Source of the DNA: Spongospora subterranea
Lineage: Eukaryota; Endomyxa; Phytomyxea; Plasmodiophorida; Plasmodiophoridae
Length of the DNA stretch: 60,996 nucleotides
NCBI GenBank assembly: GCA_900404475.1
Contig: OUQQ01000041.1
Location: forward strand, 9,200-70,195
Direction of reading: 5' to 3'
Under the pieces are notes generated by a model, which did not search any database, was not told where the DNA came from, and was given only the letters and a program-made list of their open reading frames with translations. The position numbers were made by a program, and so were the translations under genes. This document shows, piece by piece, positions 23,284 to 38,370 of the stretch. Each line of letters opens with the position of its first letter. Position 1 is the first letter of the stretch.

Positions 23284-23706
23284 CTATTTATTTAACTGGG
23301 GCGAATAGCAGGTTTTCTTACTAGGCTCTGAAGGTGATTTAGCGCAAAGTGGTCGTTTTTTGGACATATTTGTGGTAGGAACAGAAGATCCAGTCAACTT
23401 GACAGTGCCGTCGTCCAATATTGTTGTAGAAGGGACATTCTCCTGTTCGGCTCCATCCTCCTTCTTGGCCTTGCGGTTCGGCTTTCGCCTGGGCTTGGCG
23501 GGCACACGCTTTAGGAAAAGGGGCTCGGACAGCTGTGCGACAACGACCGGAGGGCTGGCGGTACCAACAGGGGCAGGGATTGACTGTTGTTCGGCTTGGA
23601 TTCTGAGCGACTTCACTATCTCTTGTCGTTGAACAAATTGCCTCAGCTCTTCTCGCTCAAGGGTGGTCATCACCTGACAATCATTGAAGTCGGTGAAACT
23701 GGACAA
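23284..23706 (-). CDS. Hypothetical lysine/proline-rich protein, N-terminus unresolved
   Basis: The open frame ends at 23284 and continues upstream past 23706 to about 23775, so the true start is on an earlier exon; an internal ATG gives MTTLEREELRQFVQRQE. The N-terminal part is a likely amphipathic helix with many Q and E residues. It is followed by KRVPAKPRRKPNRKAKKEDG, a strong nuclear-localisation-like cluster, and a second basic patch MSKKRPLCAKSPSEPSKK at the end. No catalytic domain is visible. Composition suggests a nuclear, largely disordered protein. Confidence 0.45.
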   Translation of the reverse strand: MSSFTDFNDCQVMTTLEREELRQFVQRQEIVKSLRIQAEQQSIPAPVGTASPPVVVAQLSEPLFLKRVPAKPRRKPNRKAKKEDGAEQENVPSTTILDDGTVKLTGSSVPTTNMSKKRPLCAKSPSEPSKKTCYSPQLNK

Positions 23707-24804
23707 GAATTGATTTTGAACTTGGGGAAAAGCTAAAAACGCCGAGGAGAAATTGAGAAATTGTTGGGGATTACCATATCGATTTCATGCACTGGGTTGG
23801 GATAACCTTGGGTCGATCGTCGAACAGTATCGTGCGATCGAGGAAGGTTATCTTCGTCGGATAATCCCATGCCAGGCTCCCAGCAGTCCCGAATCTGAAC
23901 AACGTGGCGGCGATCAATGTCTGCAATTGAGACGACAACTATGTCATACTCTTGGCTACCTCTATATTGGGTAGAGTAATACATTGACCACCGCTGGGCG
24001 ATTCCGAGTTTGTCAGAGGGTAAAGCGGAACAATATCGTCCTCTAGAGCTCCGGTCAGATTTATCTGCAGGAGGACCCACGAACGGAATACCGAATTGGA
24101 AAGAAGAGTCGTTGAAAATCCATTGCACCGAGCTTGGGCTGTCGAGACGTGATCTTCTGTTGGATTTCGATTCGTTCGCGTTGAAACCGTCGTCGTCTAG
24201 GAACTCGCATCGATTCGCCTGCTGCCACAGGGGTCAAGCTAGGATCGCTGGAGGGAGTGCCCTGGTGATTGTACCTCGAGCAGCCGTTGAGTATGATCCA
24301 TGAACGACGCGGGTCAAAACCAGGTTGCACAGGTCTTCAACGCTTTCGAACGAATGATGATCGTTGCAACCGGCAACTTGCGAAATAACATCGACGGTCA
24401 GCAGAAGGATAGAGACGCAGGAGCAGCCTCTGTGTTTGAATGACGACTACAATTCATTGAAGGCAGAGCTGGGAAACACAGGAACACGTGTGATCTTCCA
24501 TTCACACTGACAGTCCTTCCGAACGTGATCGATCGCCGGTGGTTCGCGCACCCACCTAGAACTCAAGAGTTGTGACTGTCGACCCAGTTGGCCAACCTGC
24601 AACCACGAGTGGTAGTACTGCAACAACTTAACTGTCGAGCATGCACGCCTGGCCAGTATGGCGCCAAATTCGAACGTTGTTTCGTGTTGAAAGACGTTGA
24701 ACTTTGACGAGAACATAGTTTGCGATGCGCATTAGTTTATATATTTACACACGAACCGAGATAACGAAAAACAACGAGCTGTACATTTTCATCTCGAACG
24801 ACGA

Positions 24805-25098
24805 GTGCCATTGACAGAACGTCTCAAATGTGACAATGGACGAACAGATCATATATTTGACCCGTTGCGATCAGCATTTGAACATGAGATCCTGAGCTAT
24901 GACCGTATTGCATTTCTCTGGCCGAATTCCTCGTCCGATGGTTCGATCAACGCGGACATGGTACGGCGGCACAGTTCCTTCAACATATCGAAGTGGAACG
25001 GAATCAACTTCGCGGCATCTTTAGGTCTGAATCGGTATCCATTAGATCACAGCAGGAGATTGGTTCGGCGACGTGTAGACATACGTGCAAGAAGTTAA
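24805..25098 (+). CDS. Short ORF of unknown function
   Basis: A 97-residue frame reads PLTERLKCDNGRTDHIF and later FEHEILSYDRIAFLWPNSS, ending in an arginine-rich tail (RRLVRRRVDIRARS). It has no recognisable domain and no signal peptide. The interval 23776-24804 before it holds several overlapping ORFs on both strands (notably minus 24061-24330, rich in basic residues) that I could not join into a gene. It may be real or a fragment. Confidence 0.25.
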   Translation: MPLTERLKCDNGRTDHIFDPLRSAFEHEILSYDRIAFLWPNSSSDGSINADMVRRHSSFNISKWNGINFAASLGLNRYPLDHSRRLVRRRVDIRARS

Positions 25099-26290
25099 CG
25101 AATCGATTGCATCAACAGAATTTGTCGAAAACAGAACGTCATGAAATTTAATGGTATTTACGACGACGTTTTTGAGAAATTTCTTAGCAACAGAAATGGC
25201 ACCACTATCAGTAAGGAGGGCTCAGGTATTCGTATGCGAATGTCATGAAGGAACCTCACCTCTGTAAGTGAAGTAAATAGATATGTACTCGAATTTGATA
25301 AGCGAGCACCAACGATGGCCTGCAGTTCATCGAGACTATACAGGAAAAATACTGATCAGCGATCAGGAGCTGGTCAAGCTGCTGAGTCTCAATTAGAGAA
25401 CGAAAGTAATCTTGGTCGAAGCTCACTCGAGATTCTCGTTCCAGTCTACCCAGGAAACACATGTTGATTGAATTAAAACTGAAAAGGATGTCGTAATGGA
25501 AATATTTCTACACATACGAATGTCTCGCTTCATGAAACCCGTTTTTGGCTAAAAACATAACCATTTGCTGTACTTGGCACCTCGTCATCGAATTGGGTAG
25601 TTTCAGAGCAGGCCCATTTGGTTCTACCATACCGAATCCTATCAATGATGACAGATCGCCCTGGCAGGATTCTTCCAGGAATCACAGCAACAGAATGGCC
25701 ATTTGTCAAGTACTGGAACACTCTGACATGGAGAAGGCTGCACCTTCACTGTGAAACAGTGGACGGTTCTCACTTTGACATGGAGGTGGCTGCGCCATCG
25801 GCAAGGGTAGGGTCATGGTAGAGCCTAATAAGGTGTAGTGGTGTATTGGTGTAGAAGAACTTCGGTTGTATGTTGATTCACGAGAGGAAAGTGTTTAGCG
25901 ACCGGAAGAGAGGAGTAGTTTCAAGCGATTCAGATAGACGCACATGATGAATAGCTGTATCTGTTATCTAATGTCAATCGTTGGGAATAGTGCAATCAAA
26001 AAAGATTCTATGGGCGACGTTTGAGTGGGTTCTGCTAAGTTATGGCCATTGTGAACCAGGCCATCTCGATTTATCTCAAGACCGCCGATCTGTAATAGAT
26101 ACACTCAATCAAGTCGAAGAAAGACACATTCTTCTAAATACACTATTGATATAGAACCTGTGGTTGTATTGTTTCGATTCGCGTAAAAAATACAACTGTG
26201 GAAAACACTGTAGATCGTCACTTTGCAATTGTGTTTTTTGTCAATATCGGGGATGAAGTGCAGGTTCATCCGGTGAAGATTAAACCAGAT
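25099..26290. other. Interval without a supportable gene
   Basis: Only ORFs shorter than 70 codons occur, overlapping on both strands around 25530-25820. None shows a domain or a clear splice extension. The second half, 25830-26290, is AT-rich with frequent stops in all frames. Confidence 0.45.
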
Positions 26291-26297
26291 TTGACAT

Positions 26298-26611
26298 GAA
26301 CTTTACGTATAATTTTTGACGTTCAATTCGCAAAAAACATTCTCAACCGCCCTGCTTCGTGTAATAATTTACTGGGGCTTGTCGCAGAATCGATCACCAA
26401 ATCTTCGAAAGACCTGCCAGAGCCATTGGTGCACAGCCTTGTCTCACTGCATAAATCAACTATTGTGGCGGAATCACAAACCACAATGACGCGAGGTCTT
26501 TATGTTGTGACCTCAAATATGTCGGTTGAACTCTATCTAAAGTATCTTTTCAAATTCAAAAAAGCCAATCTGCAAAACTTGCTCTATTACATTGAGAAAG
26601 GGAAAAAATAA
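26298..26611 (+). CDS. Possible terminal exon of an unknown gene
   Basis: A frame of about 105 codons is open from near 26298 to the stop at 26611. It reads IIFDVQFAKNILNRPASCNN, later SSKDLPEPLVHSLVSLHKST, and ends KANLQNLLYYIEKGKK. The mix of residues is protein-like and the end is basic. The beginning lacks an ATG in frame and follows a CCAG, so it is best read as a 3' exon; the preceding exon was not found. No family is recognised. Confidence 0.28.
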
Positions 26612-26987
26612 TCTGGAAAATAACCGTAATTGTTATTGAAAACTATCAAGGACACACCTTTCAATGGATTGTCTGTGAGCGCCACCTCAAGTAAAACTGG
26701 TGTAAATTCTTCATCATCTCTTGAAGAGTTTTTGAATGAAGATTACGGCTATTTTCCAGATTGTTTGTTTTTCCTGACACCTCTGAGTGTATGTACGGTG
26801 TTTTCCCATACCTAATAACAAAAGTGTAAGAACATTTTACACTGCCTCTTATGGGTTTACCCTGTCGAGGCAAAACTACAGTACCGTACACAACAGCACT
26901 GCTGTAATGCTGTAGCCACTTCGTTTCAGGTATGGCGCTACAGGCTGTGGGTGTAGTGTTACAGGGTAAGACAGGGCGCCATTAGGA

Positions 26988-26995
26988 TATATAAG
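26988..26995 (+). promoter_or_regulatory. TATA-like box upstream of S1P lyase
   Basis: TATATAAG lies 62 bases before the S1P lyase start codon, in a stretch otherwise of mixed composition. Position and sequence fit a core promoter TATA element with a short 5' leader. Confidence 0.5.
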
Positions 26996-27049
26996 GCAGG
27001 GACGCACCCGCCTTTACAACACAACATTTCGTTTTTTGGAGTGCTGCAA

Positions 27050-28972
27050 ATGACTTTGCACAGAACAGATGCTGCCTTTGTTGCGGTCGCTGCAATGCTC
27101 TACCAACTTATTAAGTGGATCGGCGTCTGGACCTCGATCAGGACCCGCACGAACGAATGTCTCAAGGACGTGGATTCGTTTCAAATCGTTATTGTGACCG
27201 TTTTCATGTCGACAATTATTACATCAAATGGGCGGATTCGGCAAACATTTCGAAGGTGGCTACGTCAAGTACAAGCGAAAGGTTGCTTGAAATTAACAAA
27301 ATTTGTGCTATTCAAAGTAGGTCACCTGCCTATGAAGCACGTTGTACTTCCGTCCGATTTCTCGCTAGATTGCTGGTTTGCTTCCATCAGTTCAGAAAAA
27401 AATTAGCGACGAGACTTTGAAGACAAACCAAATTTTGAAGGATGAGATGCTAAAAGAAGTTAAGAACGAGGACAATCTGTACAATCTTCCCGACAATGGA
27501 GTGTCTCAAACTCATATATTAAACAAGGTATTTTTTGATCACATTGCCTCAACGTGTGGTTTGAGCCCTTGCTTTCAGGTCAAAGATTGGTCAGAAAAGG
27601 AGCACAAGAAGTGGGACTCTGGGAAGGTTTGTTTTGAGTTTATCTGACAATATCGATATGTTTACCATTTAAGTTATCAGGTATCAGGAGGGATTTATCA
27701 CGGCAAGGACCAGTTCACTGCATTTTTATGCCAAGGTTGGTTCATGTTATCTGGTTGCTGTCACTTTATCTCTGAGCTTGACCCTCAGTTTATTCAATGT
27801 TCGCGCTGTCCAATCCGTTGCATCCCGACGTGTTTCCATTTGTTCGGAAAATGGAATCCGAAATTGTCGCAATGACGGTGGCTCTATTCCATGGCGACCC
27901 GCAGAAATCCTGTGGGACGATTTCCAGCGGTGGCACCGAATCAATTCTATTATCGTGTAAAGCTTATCGCGATCGGGCTCTCGAAATTTTTGGTATTACG
28001 CGTCCAGAAATGATTGCCCCGGTTACTATCCATGCTGCTTTCGAAAAGGCTGCCGAATATTTTGGAATCGACTTAATCCATGTCCCGGTCGATCCTGTGA
28101 CAATGAAGGCCGACGTCGGTGCTGTTCGCAGAGCTATTACGTCTAACACGGTCTTGATCGCCGCAAGTTCGCCTTGTTTTCCATTCGGTATCATTGATCC
28201 GATTGAGGAGCTTGCAGGCTTAGCCAGCTCCTATTCTATCGGGTTTCATGTTGATTGTTGCCTCGGGTCATTTCTCCTTCCATTTCTGGGAGATATCGGG
28301 CATCCTTTACCAGCGTTTGATTTCTCCGTCAAGGGCGTCACGTCGATATCGTGCGATCTGCACAAATATGGTTACGCGCCTAAAGGAATATCATGCATCA
28401 TGTACAATTCTCAAGAGTTAAGGAGATTTCAATATTTTTCATCTGTTTCATGGACTGGAGGAATTTATGCGTCTCCAACCTTGGCTGGATCGCGCCCTGG
28501 AGCATTATCTGCTGCGGCATGGGCAGCAATGGTCGCGTTGGGGAAAGATGGGTATCGAGCCTGTGCTAGAGATATCATGATTGCCGCCCAAACTATCAAG
28601 AACGGGATCCGTGAGATTTCTGAGCTCAAACTTGTTGGCGATCCTCTGATGAGTGTTATATCCTTCACGGCAGCTGATCCTTTATCCCTCAATATTTACA
28701 ACGTCAACGAAGCCATGTCGAAGCGGGGTTGGATGTTGAACGCATTGCAAAACCCGTCCTCTGTCCATATCTGCTTGACAAATATGCATACTGGTGAAGT
28801 GGCCAGTAAATTTATTCAGGATTTGACGTCATCCGTTAGCGACGTCATCGCAAACCCAAAACATTTTTCCAATGGAAGTGCCGCGATATATGGAATGGCG
28901 TCGGCGATACCGGATGGCTCAATTGTCGACAACATTGCCAGGTCGTACATTGATATGTTATTCATGAATTAA
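27050..28972 (+). CDS. SGPL1: Sphingosine-1-phosphate lyase
   Basis: This PLP-dependent enzyme of the endoplasmic reticulum cleaves sphingosine 1-phosphate to phosphoethanolamine and a fatty aldehyde, the exit from sphingolipid metabolism. ATG 27050 opens an N-terminal hydrophobic helix (FVAVAAMLYQLIKWIGV) that would anchor it in the ER. Introns at 27317-27368, 27528-27578 and two further 50-60 base introns restore LLPSVQKKISDE, WSEKEHKKWDSGK, VSGGIYHGKDQF and MFALSNPLHPDVFPFVRKME. The catalytic lysine lies in SCDLHKYGYAPKGIS. SSGGTESILL, HVDCCLGSF and the SWTGGIYASPTLAGSRPG block are also intact. The predicted length is about 568 residues, matching animal enzymes. The large last exon has no introns. 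A TATA-like box lies 62 bases upstream. Confidence 0.95.
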
Positions 28973-29024
28973 AACTAATTTTATCCTTCGCAACACTTTT
29001 ATCATTTAATTCAGTGGAAGCGTA

Positions 29025-29332
29025 CTATTTTTTCTTTGATGCCGAAGCAGTAGCATCTGCTTCAGCCTTCTTTTTTGCAAGGGCCGCTTCTTGTTTCTGT
29101 CTCATTATTGTAGCATCGCTGTGTTAGGAAGTCATGAAAACAGTCATCAATAATAGCAGTTACGACATACTTCAATTGTTGTTTCCTTAGATCATTGGTT
29201 GATTTTTTTTGGGGTTTTGCATTGGCCGCTGCTCTTCTTTGTGACCTTTCCTGAAAAAAAAATGAGTGATCATAAATAAAATAAAGACGATTGCTCTACT
29301 CTATCAACATCGCGTTGGTTTCCTCTGGTCAT
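29025..29332 (-). CDS. SERF: Small EDRK-rich factor (SERF/4F5 family), three exons
   Basis: SERF proteins are very short, highly charged and disordered; animal members modify amyloid aggregation and bind RNA. Three exons (29332-29300, 29250-29171, 29118-29025) give 207 bases, a 68-residue protein. It starts MTRGNQRDVDRERSQRRAAA, which matches the MTRGNQRELAR-type start of the family. It continues NAKPQKKSTNDLRKQQ, then DATIMRQKQEAALAKKKAEA and a lysine tail. Donors are GTAGAG and GTATGT; acceptors are TTCAG and CACAG. It is tail-to-tail with S1P lyase, 52 bases apart. No ORF longer than about 30 codons marks it, so simple ORF calling would miss it. Confidence 0.85.
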
Positions 29333-29629
29333 TCCGAGCAAGTCAAACAGAACTAAACCAATTCCAACGCGATAGGTCAAAGTCGACAATCTATGGTGAC
29401 CAGCTCTGGTGTCACGGTCTCACAGCTCACTGTACTCAACCCAGTCGGAGCATGACCCCTGGTTGGTGTCTTGCGACTGGTAGGGGTTGTTTGGACTACC
29501 CGTCACAGGGTACACCGGTCATGATCTAGCCAACGCCGACTGACTGTAACAGTAATAATTAGCCATGGGGTTACAGTATGGCCCAGCCAAGGCCAAACCA
29601 AGTTTTTTGAAAAGTACATTGACATTGCT

Positions 29630-29953
29630 ATGAATCCGATCGCATCGCACCGTAGTTCTGTCCAGCCCAAGTCCATCTGTTTTCCAATTTTTAAACGGAA
29701 ACAACAGCTTGATGAGACTTTTCGCGCAATGACTGGCTTTGCTGGCCTTCAGTTGGTCTCATCCCCGTTTGGATATGCGGTTATCGCCTGGCGGTCGACG
29801 ATATCGTATCCCGATCTGACCAATGATATCCTCTGTCACCGTAATGCTCTAAACCACTGGGAAATTAATGTCATCAGCAGCTGTGGCCTTCCAGAGCTGG
29901 AACAACGCGCGATCACCATTACAAATGAGGGTTCGGGAGTCTTTCTTCATTAA
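29630..29953 (+). CDS. Hypothetical protein, 107 residues
   Basis: ATG 29630 opens an uninterrupted frame beginning MNPIASHRSSVQPKSIC, continuing FKRKQQLDETFRAMTGFAGL and ending NEGSGVFLH at 29953. No domain, signal peptide or repeat is visible. An antisense ORF covers only its first third. It might be a small real gene or the last exon of one that starts further left (29350-29630), where I could not find a matching donor. Confidence 0.33.
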   Translation: MNPIASHRSSVQPKSICFPIFKRKQQLDETFRAMTGFAGLQLVSSPFGYAVIAWRSTISYPDLTNDILCHRNALNHWEINVISSCGLPELEQRAITITNEGSGVFLH

Positions 29954-30517
29954 TATCGTTCATCAAAATACGAACGAGATAATAAGATATATATAATTGA
30001 GAATACAAAAAAATGTTTAAGTTCCCATTTTCAATGGCAATCGCGCGTCGTTCCAGCGCTGGAAGGCCAAGCTGCTGATGGCCCTTTGGTAATAGCAATA
30101 TGTGTCAGAGAGTATCGACGTCAGTTTGACTTATTCAGAAACAAAATCAACACGTTGACAATTATTGATATTGCTTTCCTGCTCCGAGTCCAACCCATCT
30201 GCAGAGATTTCATAGGCTAACATTCGTCGTGACGTCACCTTCTGGCATAGCTTGAGAGTCCCCCTCTTCCAGTACATCACCCTTTTGTGCACAACAATCG
30301 TGGTTTGCTTGAATGCGGGAAAACGGTCGTTGCGGCATTCGGGACCGTTCGCCGGAAATGCTGTTCACCCTAAACTGGGCGATCGGAGTAAGATGATGGA
30401 TCGTAGGAATTGGCGCCCTCTCATCGATGATAAAGAACAATATATATTCTGTGAAGTCGCTCTGCCGAAAACACTCTAAGGGAGTTGAGGTTATGTGTAT
30501 TTATTGTTGAATGGCGA
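29954..30517. other. Interval between the 29.6 kb ORF and the PI3-kinase 3' end
   Basis: Two overlapping ORFs on opposite strands (about 30210-30480) have no recognisable content. The rest is AT-rich and probably holds the 3' region of the PI3-kinase gene. I see no RNA gene here. Confidence 0.4.
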
Positions 30518-35091
<4,574 letters not shown>

Positions 35092-36647
35092 GGTCGTGGG
35101 CGGCGGGCGGGCGGGTGGAGGGAAATGGCCTGAACCGGATGGCGATAATATTGCCAGGTCGGGAACAGAGTCTGAGACGGTCAGCGGGAGATGTGACATG
35201 AGGTGTAATCGGTGATCGATCATGATCATTTCTTTGGACCTGGGATACTCCACATACTGACCCAACGACCGGTTCCAGGTTCTCCTTGAGAACCTCAAAC
35301 AACAGCCAGCGTCGTCGTCAACGCCGATGATGCAATTCCTCGGCGCTCGCTGCTGCTTATGCCGGATATTGGGCCAAAAGGGGCGGCGGGAGGTGTGGGG
35401 CGAAATTGAACCGGTCTGGCCAATCACTGCTGCCCTGAATTCGTCGGTCGGCAGCGATCGTGGTGATTCACCGTTCGTACCCATTGACGGCTGGTACACA
35501 GAGGTCATCAATGACCCTGGCCGGATTGGTGATGCGATCCCCGTTCCCCTCATCGCCATTCGGTCCACACTGTTGATTGTTTACTCAATGAGAACCTGTT
35601 CCTAATCAACATCGGTTAACGTTGATGGGGGTTTTGTTGTTTTTCATCACAGAATTTGTCGATTTAGCTCCGTATCCGACGATTGTGATTCGAAATCGTC
35701 TGGAATTCATGGTCGCCACGAATGACGCGATTCAACGGCCCCGACGTCCAGTAATGGTGATTTCGAACCACAACCGGCAGATTTGTACTTTCGTAATGAT
35801 TAGGGGCGACTACCCCCTTGCTTGTGTTAGCAATGAACACGGTACCAATTCGTGAAGGACGAGGTCGAGGGGATACCTCCATGGGAAACTGCCATCAAGA
35901 CGCGCCGAACGAAACCCGACCATGGGAACTCGATCATCGGCACTGGTGACCGGGGAAGCGCATTGGGCACGATTGAGAAGTGCTTTGAAAGGGGGAGAGA
36001 TGGGAAAACGTACTTGGTCTCCCTTGATCTGCACGAACGCGATCATCATCGCTATTGTGTTCACCCGAATACTGCACCTACCTAGCCGTCTCTATCTGAG
36101 ATTCTCTAAAAACAGAAATCCAAAAAGTTGAGATCTCAATTCGAACCGACCGCCTAAAACCAACGGCCAGGGCAAACGTTCTCCACCCCAGACGTAATAG
36201 AACACACATATTCAATCGCTAAACACAAATCCAGCGACTACTGGAAGGTTTTGCCCTGGAATGCATCGCCTGTGGGCGGTGCTATTCGCTCATAACGCCT
36301 TAGGTGCTGTATTCGGGTGATGAGCTGTTAGGTCGATATAACTTATCTCGTTCGACAATTAGTAATTTGCAGTTGAATCCAACTGGTGAAAGCAGGTCAT
36401 GTTGGCTGATTTTCGGAAAAAACAAAAGTTTTAATTGAATGGCGATGTGAATGAGGTGCCGAGCACTGGTGATTCCAACTGTGAATGGGATGATCTCGCA
36501 ATGACCCAACATCAGGGCGCAGAGAGTTGACCAGATCCAGTCTGATCGCCATTGATCCTATCGATCTCGACCGTTGGACCAGAGACGCGTGCCCCCCGTT
36601 GTTGCCTTATTGAGACGCGCTAAACCCCTCCGGTTCATGTTCTGACG
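35092..36647. other. 5' region of the PI3-kinase and intergenic interval
   Basis: 35092-35568 may be the PI3-kinase 5' leader or an N-terminal extension. Beyond it, overlapping ORFs of 70-90 codons occur on both strands at 35622-36131, none with a domain. 36132-36647 shows nothing coding; GATCGCCATTGATCC lies at about 36548, upstream of the next gene. Confidence 0.4.
35139..35146. promoter_or_regulatory. ATGGCGAT element about 50 bases upstream of the PI3-kinase ATG
   Basis: The octamer ATGGCGAT (ATCGCCAT on the coding strand) lies 48-55 bases before the preferred start at 35091. The same octamer, in one orientation or the other, is found at nearly the same distance from the starts of two other genes (51578-51585 and 54114-54121). 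It is a candidate core-promoter element; function is inference. Confidence 0.3.
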
Positions 36648-37227
36648 ATGATGGCGCGTTCGCCAGGGATGTTCCTGGTTCGGGTCCTACTGCTGACGCC
36701 GCTGTCGCAGGCATTCGCCTACTCCTGCTACGAGAGCAGCGACGAACCGTCGGGGACCGTTGTAGATTGCCAGGGACTGACGTTGTGCCATTTCCGCGCC
36801 AAATACATGGACGATGGTGTGAGCCAGACCTCCTGGCGGCGCAATTGCGAATTAGCGGCCGATGCCAACAAGGACATCGTCAACCAAGTACAGCAATGGA
36901 ACGAGCACCCCGCAAGGATAATCGAATATTTCTGCAATACGTCGAACTGCAATGAAAGTAAAGTGTTCAATACAGGGGCGAATTTCTCGATTTCCCAATC
37001 TGATATTCGGCTGTCGTGTTTCTGTTGTAGTTGAACCGGTCTCCGTATGCAGTGGAGCGTCGGCGCCAAACTGCTGCACGAACGGTAGTCGATGCACGTA
37101 CAGCGTCCTAGATCCCCAGTTCCACGTCGCCAAGGACAGCGGCCCGAAGGCGCTGGGGATGGCGATCATCCCCTCCCTAATAACGACGTCGGCCGTGATA
37201 ACGGTGCTGATGATGTTCGCTTTATGA
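36648..37227 (+). CDS. Secreted cysteine-rich protein, probably GPI-anchored (Ly6-like spacing)
   Basis: The two-exon gene encodes 168 residues. Residues 1-24 are a signal peptide (FLVRVLLLTPLSQAFA) followed by SCYESSDE. Exon 1 ends at 36957 with donor GTAAAG; exon 2 starts at 37031. The ectodomain has paired cysteines (SCYE, VVDC, TLCHF, RRNC, YFCNTSNCNE, VCSG, NCCTNGSRC). The FCNTSNCNE segment recalls the CN-terminated motif of Ly6/uPAR or related three-finger folds, but the full spacing is not canonical. The C-terminus is small residues (KDSGPKA) followed by an uncharged hydrophobic tail ending MMFAL, as in GPI-anchor signals; a single-pass membrane anchor is the alternative. The gene converges on the Nudix gene, 65 bases away. 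Its role is unknown; surface adhesion or receptor functions are guesses. Confidence 0.72.
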
Positions 37228-37292
37228 TGAATAAATGGATCTGTGACCCCTTTTTGGCCACGTGTGTGTGTTTTTTGAGCCAACAAACTCGT

Positions 37293-38370
37293 TCACGTGG
37301 AGAATATGGAAATCGTCCTGGCGCCGATCAATCGGTGGACGATTTGCAACGACGATTCTTCGGATGAGAGATCTCGCGCTTCCTGAATCGAAATCCACTG
37401 GCGAAGACGGCTATTTGGTGCTACAGATATAGTTTCCTGCAATTTTTCGAGGTCCCGAGGGCGCGCAAGGATGGTGATTCGCGAGCCTAACCCAAGCGGA
37501 TCATCCCGGGGAACGCCATTCGACCCATGTTCGACGGCCACAGCGCCGATGATGTCGGGGAGAACCTTGAACCATCGGGCGAACAACCTGTTGAGGTGAT
37601 TGACAGAGAGCGCCGACAGACGTTCGATCGGAAATACCTCTGCGATGCGAATCCGATCGTCTCCCCAGCGCGATAGTCGGGGAACGTCACGGGGAGGCGC
37701 CAGGGCGAGTCCTCAGACGAGCGGACGACGAAGAGTTTGTCATCGGCGACCAGACCGACCTGAACGAACAGGTGCTCTAGAACTACAGGTGCGATATTGG
37801 GCTGGAACGAGAACGATGGCGATAAATCAGAGACAATGGGAGATATCGTGTTGGTGATATCGTTCGACAGGAGCTCGATCTCGCCGGATTTCAGAGCCGA
37901 ATAGTCGAACCATTTCCAGCGCAGGTCCCGGGACGGATCGGTGTGCGAGTCGTCACCGGTGATATCGCCGATCACAACATATCGAACATAGTTTCGGGAA
38001 AGCGACGGGAAGTTCTCAATCGACACGAGACGCGCGTTGACCAGTTCCAGGGCCGATTCCTGAGCGAGGTGACGTCGGGCGGCGGTGACGATATCCTCGC
38101 CAGGATTCACTTCACCGGATGCGACATACCAGACCTGGACAAGCGAACGGTTTCAGCGTCGACAGAATCAGATTTGCTCTGATTCCAAACCGGTTCACTT
38201 GCGTCGCCAGAATTGGTCAACAGGACGCCCTTTTCACGATCAACGACCACGACGGCGACTTCGACGGAGCTATCATCATGAGGCGCGCCAACTTTGATCG
38301 GGTCTCTTCCCTCCTCCAGCCTCTCGAATTCGGTCAGAACGGGGATTGTCGACAAATCCAGGATCGACAT
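37293..38370 (-). CDS. Tandem Nudix-domain protein with altered Nudix box
   Basis: Nudix hydrolases cleave nucleoside diphosphates linked to other moieties, including oxidised nucleotides. ATG 38370 begins MSILDLSTIPVLTEFERLEE. Removing an intron with donor GTTTGG restores SVEVAVVVVDREKGVLL...WYVASGEVNPGED, the first Nudix fold. Its box reads GEVNPGE-x7-RHLAQESAL where the consensus REUxEExGU is expected: R and the last E are kept, the first E is H, and G is A. A second fold follows (VVLEHLFVQVGLVADDKLFV, SPWRLPVTFPDYRAGE), joined by an intron to LFARWFKVLPD, with WISIQEARDL near the end. Its box is even less complete. Two domains in one chain recall NUDT-type or peroxisomal Nudix proteins. 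Catalytic activity is uncertain. The region upstream of 38370 is open in frame but looks like leader. Confidence 0.7.

Noticed and set aside
27115..27420. Alternative reading frame for the S1P lyase N-terminus
   Set aside because: Splicing 27317-27368 joins the membrane-anchor exon to LLPSVQKKISDE in the correct frame; the other frame ends at a stop before the catalytic domain.
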